From Periplaneta americana (taxonomy: Eukaryota > Arthropoda > Insecta > Blattodea > Blattidae), in contig NC_091125.1 of assembly GCF_040183065.1 (NCBI RefSeq), positions 117,414,121 through 117,478,120 of the forward strand: a DNA stretch of 64,000 bases. Reading direction: 5' to 3'. The notes under the pieces were generated by a model, which had not been told where the DNA came from, searched no databases, and worked only from the letters and a program-made list of their open reading frames with translations. Within the stretch, counting starts at the first letter, position 1; each line of letters begins with the position of its first letter. A program made the position numbers and the translations under genes. This document shows positions 1-11,799 of this stretch, piece by piece.

Positions 1-2280
1 GCAGAGTAAACGGAATGGTCATGCGTTCGAATCTCAAATAGAGCACGGAGGCTTTAGTTGTCGGTGTAATATTCTGTTTTCCTTATGAGATCTGGCATCG
101 TACTGATACCACATAGTGGTCGTGTTATTCTTTGTAGGGCCTTTTCCGAAAATGGATAGGCTTAATTGAATAATATGAACTTTTCGACGGACATTGTACA
201 TAAGCACAGAATAATTAGTAGAGAGATTGTCAGTATATCCATATGAAAACACGAACATGAAATCATCTGTCCTGTCTTACAACGCAATATAGTCTTTGTT
301 CCGATTTCCTCTTATTATGCAAAGTTCAAGGCTCTCTTTTGAAAAAAACGAGTGGAAAATTACTTTAAATTAAGAAATAATGAAGCTGAGTAAACTAAAC
401 AAATATAGGCCTATAATAACACAATGAATCATGAATTCAAAGTCAAGGTTATTATGTAAATCTGAAAAAAAAATGCCTAGTTATGACAATCTTACCGCAG
501 TTGCACAGCCGGAATTTGGTTGGGGGGCAGGGATATTGACATTTGTTTCTAAAAAACAAACTACAATAAATACGGCAACAAAACTTTAATGTGTCATCAT
601 AACTTATGATTACAGTTTGAATGAAACAGAACTTCATCGGACTAAGTAGGTCTCCAACTAAAGTAAACAAATTCATTTGCTGCTGAATCCACATGGACAC
701 AAATGCAGAATATGCCTTCACGGTAACAATGCACACGCACAATGTGTTATTATAACATGCTAGTTGTCTACTATAAAAAAAGTTTTCTATCACACCACAT
801 ATCGCTTATTGTGCTGATGCGTAAACATGAGATATAAATTTTTCTCGCTGCAGTTTATTTCGTTGCATTTCACTCTTGAAACGTAGGTTTAATTTCTTCG
901 CACTTCTTTTAATGAGGCACGTTCACAATTCAACATGTTCGGTGTGGAACGCTGTACAGTGTACTCTACTGTAGCCTATCTCGTAGGCAAAGAGTGCCTT
1001 TTTTAGTCTTAATAGTAGTGTATAGTAGCGCATTTTTCCTGTACAGAGGTTTGGGAATTAACGTGGCTTCAGTATAGGCCCAAAGAATTTTAGGGAATTT
1101 ATTTTAAACAAATGCTCTTTTAGAGATGTAATCGTGTATTTTGACGTTCTAATATTTTACAAACAAAATGTGTTCTTCTAGAGTTTTACCCAAGTGTGTG
1201 TATTTTAACATGTTAATATTTTATAAACGTGGACCTTGAAACTATCAAATGTGACGGAGAACAAGCCATGGAAGTTTACAGTGAAACGTACCATGAGAAA
1301 TATCAACTTTTAAACGTTGATAAAACACTGTATCATGACCATGAAAACATTTATCATATCTAACATGATATTTAAATAAACGAAAATTCGTACTGTACAT
1401 CGTTGAAAAGAAAGGCAACAGATGAATTACATACAAAACCCTTAGTTTATTAGGATCGAAATTAAAGGAAAGAATTTTGAGATTGCTTTTTTCTTTTTCT
1501 GAAATTGGTTCGTTCAGGCAGGGAATTTATGGGGAACGGAGAGAGGAGAAACAAATAGATGACAGTAAGTAATAAAGCAAAAATACGAGGGAAACTGTAA
1601 AACTTGACAAAGAAAAATATTTGTGATATGATGGCATGTGATGTTTGACCTAACATGAAAATCCAGACGACATTTTCAAAGTTCTGGCTTTAATACTGAT
1701 CAGTATTCTGGCTAATCCACCAACTGACAGATATGCACAATTCATTGCAGCATTAAACCGTGGAAAAACACGAGGAAAGTGTGGGATACAACTTTAATGA
1801 ACTGTCAATTAACGATGGCGTAGTTATTCGTGATATTGGAAGGTAGTTCAGATAACGATATAAATATGAAGTATTCGGGGTTGTGTTGTTAAGCTTTTAT
1901 CTGCCACGATTGATCAAGGGCTCAGATAACCGTAGTACATACGTCCTCGCAAAAGCAAGTGTTATTACACGACCTGTCGAGGCAGTTGTAACGTGACGTT
2001 GGATCCGACGCAGTTTGAGATTGAATTATGTCATTATTACACCGTTTCTATAGCCTATGTGGTTGTCTGGTTACTATATCGAGCCAATACAGAGACTGAT
2101 GTATGAAATATTTAGGGACATTTGTACATAAAACACTTTGTCACTTCTGTCAGTCGTTACAATCCATGTACCCGTAACTACAACTTTATATTACTATGAT
2201 GTACCGAAGTATATACGATATTTCCATGCGGGAATTCTGCATTACCATATGGTGAAGAATGGGAAGAACGGAGAAAAAAT
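1..2280. other. AT-rich non-coding stretch
   Basis: I see no exon, RNA gene or clear mobile element here. The open frames present are short, lack family similarity and are not flanked by convincing splice sites. Confidence 0.5.
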
Positions 2281-2284
2281 CCTC

Positions 2285-2362
2285 TCCGGCATGCATGGGG
2301 ATTCGAACTCGTGTTTTCAGCTCTATGTGCTGACGCTTTATCCACTGTCACGTCGGATTCAA
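2285..2362 (-). repeat. tRNA-like SINE head fragment
   Basis: The minus strand carries a B-box-like GTTCGAATCCC, preceded by tRNA-like spacing (AGCGTCAGCACATAGAGCTG). It lies just upstream of the 2482-2874 foldback. It is probably a SINE remnant and too divergent to call a tRNA gene. Confidence 0.4.
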
Positions 2363-2481
2363 ATTCCGATGCCGGATTGAATCCTTCTCAGTTTGTTCTA
2401 CCTCTCTGTATCCCTTTGGTGGCCTACCCTCGTGTACTGTGTCACAGAATATGTTACAGTAGCACAATGTCCAACACTATG

Positions 2482-2874
2482 TACAGTAGTGGCAAAAAAA
2501 AAACCGGACCGACCCTTGTAGCTGATTTCAGAGCCTTGTTCACTCCAGAGCACGATAGACTGATAACTAAGACTATCGTGGTTCGAATCCTGCCTGGGAA
2601 GGAAACTGTTTTTGTTCCTTATTCAAATTTATTCCCAATACTTTTCTATTGCTGGTAAAATTCATGTTCTGGGAATAATAAGTTAATTAAGTAGTAAAAT
2701 ATCGCTGCAATCTAAAATTGTTGGAATAAATTTGAGTAAGGAACAAAAAAAAGTTTCCTTCCCAGGCAGGATTCGAACCACGAAAGTCTTAGTTACCAGT
2801 CTGTCGTGCTCTGGAGTGAACAAGGCTCTGAAATCAGCCACAAGGGTCGGTCCGGTTTTTTTGCCACTACTGTA
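2482..2874. repeat. Foldback element with tRNA-like arms
   Basis: Two near-identical arms, 2482-2638 and 2721-2874, lie in inverted orientation around a spacer of about 80 bp. The outer ends are TACAGTAGTGGC and its reverse complement GCCACTACTGTA. Each arm holds a tRNA-like B box (GGTTCGAATCCTGCC) followed by GGGAAGGAAAC. The same arm seen on both strands explains the mirrored short ORFs here. Transcribed, it would fold into a hairpin of about 155 bp. Confidence 0.8.
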
Positions 2875-4139
2875 CTTATTACCTCGTATTAAAATAATAA
2901 TTTCCCGAAACTTGAAAATAGAATACGTAATTTGAGGCAAACTACAAAACAAGTTCGACCTTCTTCCATAAAGTTGACGTAACTCAATGTCACGCCCGAC
3001 AAAATGATTCTTAAGAAATTACTTATAAGATTTATTGTTGGGAAAGTAACTGAGTAGCACTAGAACCCTTCCCTTCTTTGTGTGCTATAAAACAGGAGGT
3101 TCGTAGCCAATGTTTTACGAAATATGATGGAACTAGTAATTTTTGTGAAGAGGTAATGCAGCGTTTCAGCCTTTAACACGAGGAAAAGTAAGTTTAATAA
3201 TTAAAATCCCGAGGTATACTCGTATAAAACAGAGGTAAACATTATTTACAAATAACTTTTCTGTGCGATATGTAGGCTTTTAATAGAAATGATATTTAAT
3301 TAGTGAAATAATACATTAATACAGTATATTTTCATAATAATTAGGATAAAATAATGTAAAAAAGCAATACTTGTAATGTTTTGTGTTAATTCTCGGTTTA
3401 AAACTAAAATAAACTAGAATTTTGAACTCCGTGAGTTTTCATTATCTTCGTTGGGACCGAATGGTTTGTAAGAGTGTATGCTTACCAGAATTAGAATATG
3501 TCGCTACTTTCTTAAACTTGTCTTCATTGCAGAAAAGAGTATTTATGTAAAAGAATAGGAACTTCTATAGCCTTTATGTAACTAGTTGGAAAATAATTCA
3601 GAATGAGTACTGCAGCTTCCAATCGCGTTCATTCCTTACATAAACAAATTTATTTTCCACCTGGTCGGTGAACTCTGCTGACTGATGAACAGATGGAGCA
3701 AATGAGTCCCTCACTCAATTGAATACTCAAGTGAATCGAAAATAATTTTCAATCTTTCTGCTTGAAAAAGACTGCGTTTGAAATTGAGATTTTTCCATCC
3801 TACAATGCTATACAAGCTCAATATTTTTTTTAAATCTACCTCCCAGAAATGAAAGTTTCTCCTCTGAAGCGAATTTTGTCATTTGATATACGATATTTTC
3901 ATTTATCCATACTAGTTTAAATGGCTTCAATATTTTCACTGTATCGGCAAGAAAAGCAAATTTATTGCACGGACTATCACGAGGAAATTGGCATTACCTA
4001 TTCAGATTCTTCAGATACAGGAAAAGTTCTTTAAACTCATACCATCTTGAAAATACGCGACCACGTGATAAGCACTTCACTTCTGTGTACAGAAGCAGGT
4101 GACTGATTAAAATCAATTGCAGAATACAGATCTGAATAT
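2875..4139. other. Non-coding stretch, nothing recognised
   Basis: AT-rich sequence without supportable exons. A short run of ATTC repeats begins at the right edge, where the LINE fragment starts. Confidence 0.5.
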
Positions 4140-4261
4140 TCATTCATTCATTCGTTCATTCATTATGTTCTGTCAAAGGACAGGTCTCTACTGCAAACCC
4201 AGAATTATCCAGTCTTTCCTATTTTCTTCCTTCCTCTTAGTCTCGGCATATGATCCCCATA

Positions 4262-5559
4262 CAGGATGTCCCGCAGCGGGATGTGCATAGCTTACCTACG
4301 TGTTCCTGGGATTATTTTGAGAGAATAGGTTCTAATCAACATGGTCCGAATTGCAACGGTATCTACAGAAAACACAATTCTAAATTAATTTTATTACTTG
4401 TGATCGACTTACAATTTTGTTTTAAGGAATACACATTCTGATTTCACATTTGGGGTTCGAAATGACCACCATGGTTGCCGAGGCATCTTTGATCTGTCTG
4501 TAAGGGCCGTATTCATAGACATTCTTAGCGCGGGCTTTCGGTGGATGATCAGCGAACTAACGTTTTTCGTATTCATAAACCAGTGTCAGCTATATGATAT
4601 GAATCCTGTTTAGCGCGCTCGTAGCCCGGGCTAGCGAAATGTCTATGAATAGCACCCTAAGAGTTTATCGCTCCCATTAAAACACCGTTGTCATTTCTCA
4701 AGCCCTCACCGCAGTTTATTATTTGCCCGAGAATTTCGACCCTTGTGTTCGACCGAGAAGCATAAACTAATTTCATGTATCTCCAAAGAAAGCAATCTAA
4801 TGGAGACAGATCTGCTCATCTTGATGGCCAAGCCACTGGACCTTCTTGGCCAATCCAACGATGTGGAAACTGTTGAGTTAAAAATGCAGTCACACTCCTG
4901 TCAAAGTGTGGAGGTGCACCATCTTCCTGCAGCCACATGTCGTGTCTGATAAGAGAAACGTCTCCAAGAGTAATGGTGACTGTGCCTGCAGGAGATGCAG
5001 ATAATGTTGAGTTGTCAAGGTGTTTGAAAACTCAACAGGTCCGACAAATTAGTTTCCAATCATACCACATAAAATGTTCAATGAGAATCTGGATTGGAAA
5101 TGTTTCCTCGGATGCATGTAGAGTCTCAACCGGTCAGCCCCACATGTGCGTTTCTTGTGTTTGTGATGCCATCTCTGTTGAAATTTCTTCATCTGTGAAT
5201 AAAATCTTCGAACACAACTCGCGGTTTCAAAGGAGTAAAGTGCAGAAGTTTTCTCGTGCGATGTAAGCATTTGATTGCAGAGCCTGGTCACTTTGGATGC
5301 GAAATGGGTATAAACAAGTATAAATCAAAGTCGTGTAGCTGAGCGATGTGCGCGCATTCTGTTCAGAATTAACTCAACTACACCCTTATGACGAGGCTAC
5401 ATACTGTTGTAAGTAAATCACGAGTAAAAGTATTAATTTAAAATTGTTTTTTCTGTAGATACTCTCGTAACTCGGACCCATTTCATTATAACTTTTTCAC
5501 TCAAAATAATCCCAGGAACACGTAGGTAAGCTATGGACATCCCTTTGTGGGATACCCTG
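4262..5559 (-). mobile_element. Degenerate Tc1/mariner-superfamily transposon
   Basis: Terminal inverted repeats of about 170 bp begin CAGGATGTCCCGC on the left and, reverse-complemented, CAGGGTATCCCAC on the right. Both share ATAGCTTACCTACGTGTTCC. TA flanks both ends (4260-4261 and 5560-5561). On the minus strand a broken transposase is readable: F-T-D-E near 5190-5200, then W-L-Q-E-D-G-A-P-P-H-F, then R-W-I-G-Q-E-G-P and L-S-P-L-D-C-F-L-W near 4800-4930. These match the DDE domain of Tc1/mariner relatives. Stops and frameshifts make it inactive. A MITE lies within it. Confidence 0.8.
4504..4657. mobile_element. PIF/Harbinger-like MITE
   Basis: A 154-bp palindromic element with inverted ends: GGGCCGTATTCATAGACATT on the left and, reverse-complemented, GGGTGCTATTCATAGACATT on the right. 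It is flanked by TAA on both sides (4501-4503, 4658-4660). A 3-bp TWA target duplication is typical of PIF/Harbinger. It has no coding capacity. It sits inside the left part of the Tc1/mariner-like element and so is the youngest of three nested insertions. Confidence 0.75.
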
Positions 5560-5815
5560 TATCTTAATGTAGTTTGTCATCTGATATCTTCTTCTGCCCC
5601 GAACTCTTCTCCCATTCACTATTCCTTCCAGTGCATTCTTCAGTAAGAACTTTCTTCTCAGCCAGTGACCCAATTACTTCGTCTCTTCCTGATCATTTTC
5701 AGCATTATTCTATCTTCATCCACTCTTTCCAACGCAGCTTCGTTTCTTATTCTATCTTTGATGTAATTAGGCACTTTTACCATTTGCTGCAATACTTCTG
5801 CGAACTCAGGAACAA

Positions 5816-6763
5816 GAGACTTTGAAAAAAGTTTCTCTCTAGAGAAAATGAGTAGGTACTGGTAATTTTTATTTCAGGGTTCTTTTACTTTGGTAATGTA
5901 AAAAAATATTTTACATAACAAATCACTTAAATCGAAGATACCTTATCATAAGTGTAGGCGATGAGGAAAAAATGGTTAAATTTTCTTTATCTTGGTTTGA
6001 GATCTTAGACTAAAAAAATAGGGGGCGGGGAGCAAATGAGAATATGAACATATGCAAGTTCATATCGATGGCTAAGTGATACCTCGCATCCGTAAATTTT
6101 CAGGTGAACAAAAAAAAATTGTTTTAAGACTTAATTTCTCAAAATAGACCAAATACATATTTATTTATAGTAGAACCCCCGATTATCCATTACTCTATTA
6201 ACCAATTGGTGGATTATCAGTCTGTCTTTCTCTCGCTTTTTTCCTTTATAAATATATGAAGATTTTATTAGCACGTTATTTTTTCTAGTGCTATTACAAA
6301 CCTTGTTTCTTAAACAGTATGGTGTACTGTTCGAATTGTCGTACTATGTAACTTCTACATTAAATGTTTTCTACGGATGTCAAAAGAAATCTTATGCTAA
6401 ATATAGAAAAAAGTGTAAATAATAGTGGTTTGGGGAAAGAGAAACTGTGGCTCATCTCGCATCAGAATACGAGATTGTAGTGTATAAAGTATGTAAATCT
6501 ATAACACGAGACCTCCACTATTCATGTATTTCCACAGGCAGCCATTAGGAGGAATTTTCTTGGCCCTTTAAAACCCTTGTTGACATCCATACTTAAATTA
6601 GTGAACTTCTGTCCCACTACCTAGCGTGTTAAATAAACCACGGAAGAAATTACGAAAGTGTAAATATTATTTACTAAATTTACTAAAATCTTTTGTGGTA
6701 TGGATTATTAAATTTTTTCGATTAACCGTTCAGCCCACCTCCTTTATTACTACGTATAGTAGA
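5816..6763. other. Non-coding stretch, nothing recognised
   Basis: AT-rich intergenic sequence without supportable features, up to the target site of the hAT element. Confidence 0.5.
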
Positions 6764-6771
6764 GGTTCTAC

Positions 6772-8376
6772 CAGGGGCGGCTCGTCCATAAGAGCTGCGG
6801 AGCTGCAGCACTCCCTGCTTTGACAGGAAAATAATAATAATAATATTTGTTTTAATTTGTAGAAGAATTTTTACAGCTTTTATTGGTAAATTGCTTTATA
6901 TTTCATCTGGCCGGGAATGTGCACTATTATCTTATGCATAATCTTTTTGCGCGTCGACTGTATTGGAATTGACACTGCATTCAAAGTCGTCCTGGTATCT
7001 GCAGGGTGGGCAGCTCATAGAGAGTGTCTTGCTTGGTCAGGGGGTAGAGAGATGAAGGGAAGCAGAGGGGAAACTGCCGCTATTAAAACCCATATTTCTC
7101 TGCAGTGGCTTGCAGAGCCAGGCCGTAAGGGAAGATCTTTCCTCCACTCCCACGTCGCTATTGTAATGCTACGTCAAATGGATTCTCTATTCCCTTGAAA
7201 CTTAATGACAACATATTTTCTCTTCACATACTTGTTGTATAATCTTATCGAGTTAATATAACGAAATTAAAATTCTTTTTTGCTTTATTGTTACGTATAT
7301 ATCCAGTCTCCAGTAGAACCTTAGGATTTGCCTTAACTCAAAATTATTGCACGAGTAGAATCCTTTTGATATAGCACGTAAAATACGAAAGAGACTTTTC
7401 CAGTTTTAGAACATTGTTGACCATCAGTATATCTGAGTGTTGCTTTGGTGTGACGTCTTAGTACCGTAACTTAACCAGTGCAAATGTGCAAGCATGAGAG
7501 TGTGTGAGTTACAGAATATTAATTTTATTTTTCTCAACTTTCCCTCGCGGAGAAGATTGATGTAATGAAGTGAAATTACAGGGTCGTCCGTTACCCGACT
7601 TAAATCTTACTCAAGCTTCATCCAGCCGAAATAGTGCATATATGTAAGGAAGTATAACAATGAAACTTACGCTAAGCATTTGTGGTTACGTGGATGTGAA
7701 AAAAAAATTCTGTATTTTGTTTTCCTTGCCTCCTCTTCGGTGATGATACTGCATAGTCTAGGAGTGGTGTGACAGATTTAGGACATTTCCCCCTAAAAAT
7801 TAAAAAGCACGAAACTTGGCAGTCTCACCTGAAAAATATTTTCATTGCCTATGTTAGGAAAAACTGATATTGCTGCGCAACTAAGTGAAATGAACAGAAC
7901 AAACATTCTCAAACATAATCAAGAAATGAGAAAAAATCGTGAAATTATTTTAAAAAATATTGATTGTAACAAATTTTGTGGCCAATATGAACTTCCCCTT
8001 AGGGGACATGATGAAAAAACGATTCGAAGAACTCTGGTGTATTTCATGAGTAATCTAAACGAGACTCTTACAAATCATTTGGAACCTGCCACTGTTTAAA
8101 GGTAATTCTAAAACAATTCAGGATGAACTGGTAGATTGCATGTTGAGTGTCTGCCGATTTGAAATTGACTGAAATCGATGGTATCAGTTTTCTTTAGAGG
8201 TTATGGCAAATGATGCTACAGACATCTCACAACTAAGTCAAGAAGTTTTGATTTTTCGATATGTAGTGCATTTATTTTTGTCCTTTACTTATTAGTAATG
8301 ATATCAAGAAGTGAAATTTGTATATACCAAAATCTACTGCAGCTCCCCCAATCCACAAGTTCACGAGCCGCCACTG
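6772..8376 (+). mobile_element. hAT element, internally deleted
   Basis: Boundaries are set by an exact 8-bp target duplication GGTTCTAC (6764-6771 and 8377-8384) and by short inverted ends: CAGGGGCGGCTCGT on the left and, reverse-complemented, CAGTGGCGGCTCGT on the right. The 8-bp duplication and C-A-G-start ends are diagnostic of hAT. At 1605 bp it is shorter than autonomous hATs, and only part of a transposase remains (7845-8230). Confidence 0.9.
7845..8230 (+). pseudogene. ZMYM1-like hAT transposase fragment
   Basis: An open frame of about 84 codons contains a run resembling the middle of ZMYM1/hAT transposases, with L-P-L-R-G-H-D-E. The related copy at 43114-43920 has L-P-F-R-G-H-D-E at the matching place. 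The frame breaks near 8100, and the similarity continues in another frame with N-S-K-T-I-Q-D-E-L and then an in-frame stop near 8170. The N-terminal zinc finger and the C-terminal dimerisation region are absent. This is a relic, not a host gene. Confidence 0.7.
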
Positions 8377-8384
8377 GGTTCTAC

Positions 8385-10045
8385 TGTACTGTATATTATG
8401 TTCATGCTTTGCAAGGTGGTCTATTCCAAGGTAAATTGAGTGAACTGCTCAATTTTGTGAAAATAATGTAGTTAAACTGAACGACCATTTTCAGATACGA
8501 AATATCACTTCTTAGTCATCCATATTTGTCTGGGTTGCGTGTTTATCTGTAAATGGGGAACGCATTGTTTAAATAGGTCAAAGGAGACCAGACTTTCCTT
8601 TCACAAAACTATCTGAAAAAAATATAAAGTACGCCATTGTGGTTTTGAGTTGCAAGCTTCCTGCTAATCAAGCGAACACTCGCCCAATTTGCGTTGCATT
8701 TTAATGAAGTCTGCAAAACAGTTCCTGCTCTGTCAGCTTTGCGCGTGATGCAACAGAGGTGTACAGTCAGATCATACTAAATTCATGAATAGAATCTAAT
8801 TCCATAATGTTTTTGTCACCTACATAGTATCAGAAAATTTAAGAGTAACTAACAGTTTAGTTACGCAACCTGTTTCCAGCAATAACAGTTTCGTGAATTT
8901 TCCTCGGTATCTTTTCAGCCCCCTATCAGCTGCATCTTCCGATACGTGCAGATTTAAGATCTTTCTTCTATGAGAAGGTGATAATATATATTATCCCATG
9001 ACTCGATAAGTAAAACGTTATCCTCGTATGGTCGTCGATACTTAATCCATCAAACTACTGTATAAAGATACAGGGATTCTAAACAGTTGTTTCCCAGGAA
9101 AGGGCTGTCAACCGCTCGCCATATCTCCAACATGGAGTACTAGGGTCTCTTCTGTCAAGGTTACCATATCTTACTCGACAAAATCCTGTATTGAAGCACC
9201 GGATACACTCCTAGCTCCATAAGGGTATGATGTTGGTGATTGCATTGGTAATAGAATTACCAGCTAAGGCATTTTTGTTTCCTAATTATACCTATTCGAC
9301 ATTAGTGTAATACAAAAGGTCTCATTATCAGCCATTTTGATATGATGTGATATATGATACGATATTTATCCATCCATCATATTCTGTAAGACAGACTTGT
9401 TACAATACTATATTACCCCAGATTTGCCTTGCTTTACAATTTTATTTACCTAAGTCTTAAGTTACCCTAAAAACTAACCCAATATACTTTTTTCGGAACA
9501 TAACTCATTAATTTCACTATATAAACACAACCACTCTCCTAAAACACACCCATTTACCACACCATCTATTATCTAACCAGGAAATAAACTCACAGTAAAA
9601 GATCAAATTAATACATCATTAGTTTTAACTTTTTCTTCACTATAATTAAAAATTTGTCTCATTTTTTAATTCTCTTATATTAACTGTACTACAAATTTTC
9701 TTACAGGCTACATATCTATTAATAGGTACTCAATTTTTTGTGCTTATTGTCTGTTTCTTGACGTTCTAATATTGTAGGGAACGCGTCTTCTCCCATGCTG
9801 CAAAGGAAGCAGATGTTCTTCTCTAAGGTACCCCTCCTGTTTTCAATTTTCATATATTTAACTTCCACCAAGCTAAGCCCATTCTCATTTCCGTATTTTT
9901 TATTCTTACATATTCTTCTTATTTCCATTGCCTTTTTATGTTCTTAAAATTGTAATGTTCTTAATTCCTTCAGATTTTGATAAAACTCTTGTCTCGTAAT
10001 TTCGTTACACCTTTCTTTTACGATTTTACAAATTACATTTAAATT
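8385..10045. other. Non-coding stretch with a possible LINE scrap
   Basis: Mostly featureless. On the minus strand at 9719-9928 an open frame includes C-F-L-C-S-M-G-E-D-A-F, which resembles the cysteine motif near the C-terminus of some non-LTR retrotransposon proteins. The match is short and tentative. Confidence 0.35.
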
Positions 10046-10165
10046 GTGCAAATCTGGATTTCAGGTGTAGCTTCCTATGAAGCTGACTTGAATCATTTCA
10101 AGGGAAAAATTGTTTCGGTCCTGGGTTCGGTACCCAGCATCGGAACAATTTTTTTTCCTGAAATT
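10046..10165. repeat. Short tRNA-tail foldback repeat
   Basis: It starts with GTGCAAATCTGGATTTCAGG, like the foldback at 11386. It has AAGGGAAAAATTGTT opposite AACAATTTTTTTTCC around a central T-stem-like CTGGGTTCGGTACCCAG. It is a diverged member of the same family. Confidence 0.6.
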
Positions 10166-11160
10166 AGGCCTATACATTTAAATGCATTATCCCAATTTCA
10201 TCCATAACCATTTCGGACCTCAACTTCTAATCTTGTTCTATATATCTTCTAGCCAATTGGATGTCAAATTCGTGTCCTGAAGAAAATACAAACACTTCTT
10301 CTCAATGGTACTATCCTCCTTCGCAATAATATGATCTAAGAATTTTATTTTCCTTACTAGTATCGTGCCCATAATAGGTACCATCTACCCCATTTCGAAC
10401 CTAGCAACTAGGTCATCAGCCATTTATTCTTCTTTACTGGAGATTGTGACAGACTCTAGTAGATACCTTGGTACCAAGAGGGCTCCTATTATAGCCCTCT
10501 TGCTTAGCACCTCCTAGAAGCGTAGTTACAGTAATGGTTGGTGTACAGATACGGAATTAAGATTTGGAGCGAGTCTTGATGAAAGTCCACCTGTATGTAG
10601 GCAACAATTTCGCACGATTGTCCACAAGTATCATATGGGCTCTTATTTACTGTACATGCGCAGTGTGTTGTAAGAGAAACTTGCACAATAAGGAAGCTCC
10701 AAATTTTTATTTCCTTATACAATATGGCATTCATGAATATCGTACATAAGTGTAAAGCAGATACCAATACACTAGCCTATTAGTTCTTCTACATAAGGTT
10801 CCAACCGAAATTACATTAGAAAAATTAAAATGTAATGCACTGAATAAAATTAACAGGTATGACAACACGTACACGCGGTGTAATTATTGCATCTCAATCC
10901 AATACGCGCATAAAAATACACCCTGGATCAATTGAAATAATTTAATTAAAGTTGGTTATTTTAAATGGACTGTTAAAGAACCATATTTTTCCAGAAAACG
11001 TTTAATTTTCTCGTGACTTAGCATGGAAGTTTCATTGTTTTGTTCCTGGTAATATATTGCCCCAAACAATGTTACAGTATACAGAGTTTTTTCTCTGTAA
11101 TACGGAGGAGGGAGCCGAAGGCTTGCACTGCATCCTGAGACTTATTGTGCTTACCACTTC
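10166..11160. other. Non-coding stretch, nothing recognised
   Basis: No supportable exon or repeat boundary seen. Confidence 0.45.
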
Positions 11161-11167
11161 TATTCTG

Positions 11168-11284
11168 TGAATGAGTAGCCGAAAAACTCCGGAAAATACT
11201 TCAACCAGGTAACTTGTTCCAACCAGGATTTTAACCCAGGGCTTGCTCGTTTTATGGTCAGACGCGCTAACGTTTATTCCACGC
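11168..11284 (-). mobile_element. Fragment of a tRNA-derived SINE (family A)
   Basis: The minus strand reads TGGAATAAACGTTAGCGCGT, then CCTGGGTTAAAATCCTGGTT and a gap-free CAAGTTACCTGGTTGAAG. This is the same order as the full copy at 56661-56924. It is truncated in the body. Confidence 0.65.
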
Positions 11285-11385
11285 GGTTGATACAGAGTTA
11301 ATATTTTCACTTTGTTTTTTTAGGCCTATCTGCCGTGCAATGCATATTTCGTTTGTGTTTACTGTTTAGTAGGTAATACAAAAGT

Positions 11386-11569
11386 TATGCAAATCTGGCA
11401 TTCAGGTATAAGCTCCCTGTGAAGCAGGCTTGAATATTTTCAAGGGAAAAATTGTTCGTGCGCTAAGCGAAGAGTCCCGGGATCGATACCGGCCCCGGAA
11501 CTATTTTTCCCTTGAAATTATTCAAGCCTGCTTCACAGGAAGCTTCTTCCTGAAAGCCAGATTTGCATA
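11386..11569. repeat. Foldback element around a tRNA T-arm
   Basis: Arms 11386-11459 and 11498-11569 are inverted copies. Shared words are TATGCAAATCTGGC, CTGTGAAGCAGGCTTGAATA and TTTCAAGGGAAAAA with their complements. The spacer contains CGCTAAGCGAAGAGTCCCGG and GATCGATACCGG, which match the anticodon-stem and T-arm part of the tRNA-like sequence at 11720-11793. Confidence 0.8.
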
Positions 11570-11719
11570 ATATATTAATTACTGTAGTTACGTTAATAGA
11601 AAGCCACAATTTAAGTCGCACAGAATTGTGTTCACTCAAAATTGGGTTTCTGGTCACATGTCAGCCCATTTGAGTTGTTTGGATATAAAGGGAAGAATTG
11701 TGAGTGTTGTGTAGAGTTT

Positions 11720-11793
11720 CTGGGGTAACTCGGTCGGTAGAGCATTCGTACGCTAAGCGAAGGATCCCGGGATCGATACCCGGTCCCGGAACA
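11720..11793 (+). repeat. tRNA-like sequence (SINE head)
   Basis: A near-complete cloverleaf can be drawn: acceptor TCTGGGG with TCCCGGA, D-arm ACTCGGTCGGTAGAGC, anticodon stem TTCGT with GCGAA, T-arm CCGGG-ATCGATA-CCCGG. The anticodon loop lacks T at position 33 and the D stem has a mismatch. The 3' flank CAATTTTTCTTTTGAAATTA matches the arms of the 11386 foldback. It is therefore more likely the head of a dispersed repeat than a working tRNA. Confidence 0.6.
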
Positions 11794-11799
11794 ATTTTT

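Larger units (their letters stand above)
4140..5815 (-). mobile_element. RTE-like LINE 3' fragment, interrupted
   Basis: The segments 4140-4259 and 5562-5815 are two halves of one repeat, split by the element at 4262-5559. On the minus strand the right half reads in pieces like the C-terminal tail of non-LTR retrotransposon polyproteins (pattern R-N-E-x-L-E-R-V then M-I-R-K-R-x-x-N-W). A second copy of the left half occurs at 57840-57960 (shared words such as CACTGCAAACCCAG, CCAGTCTTTCC, GCCTTCCTCT), so this is a dispersed repeat. The fragment carries stops and is dead. Confidence 0.65.
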
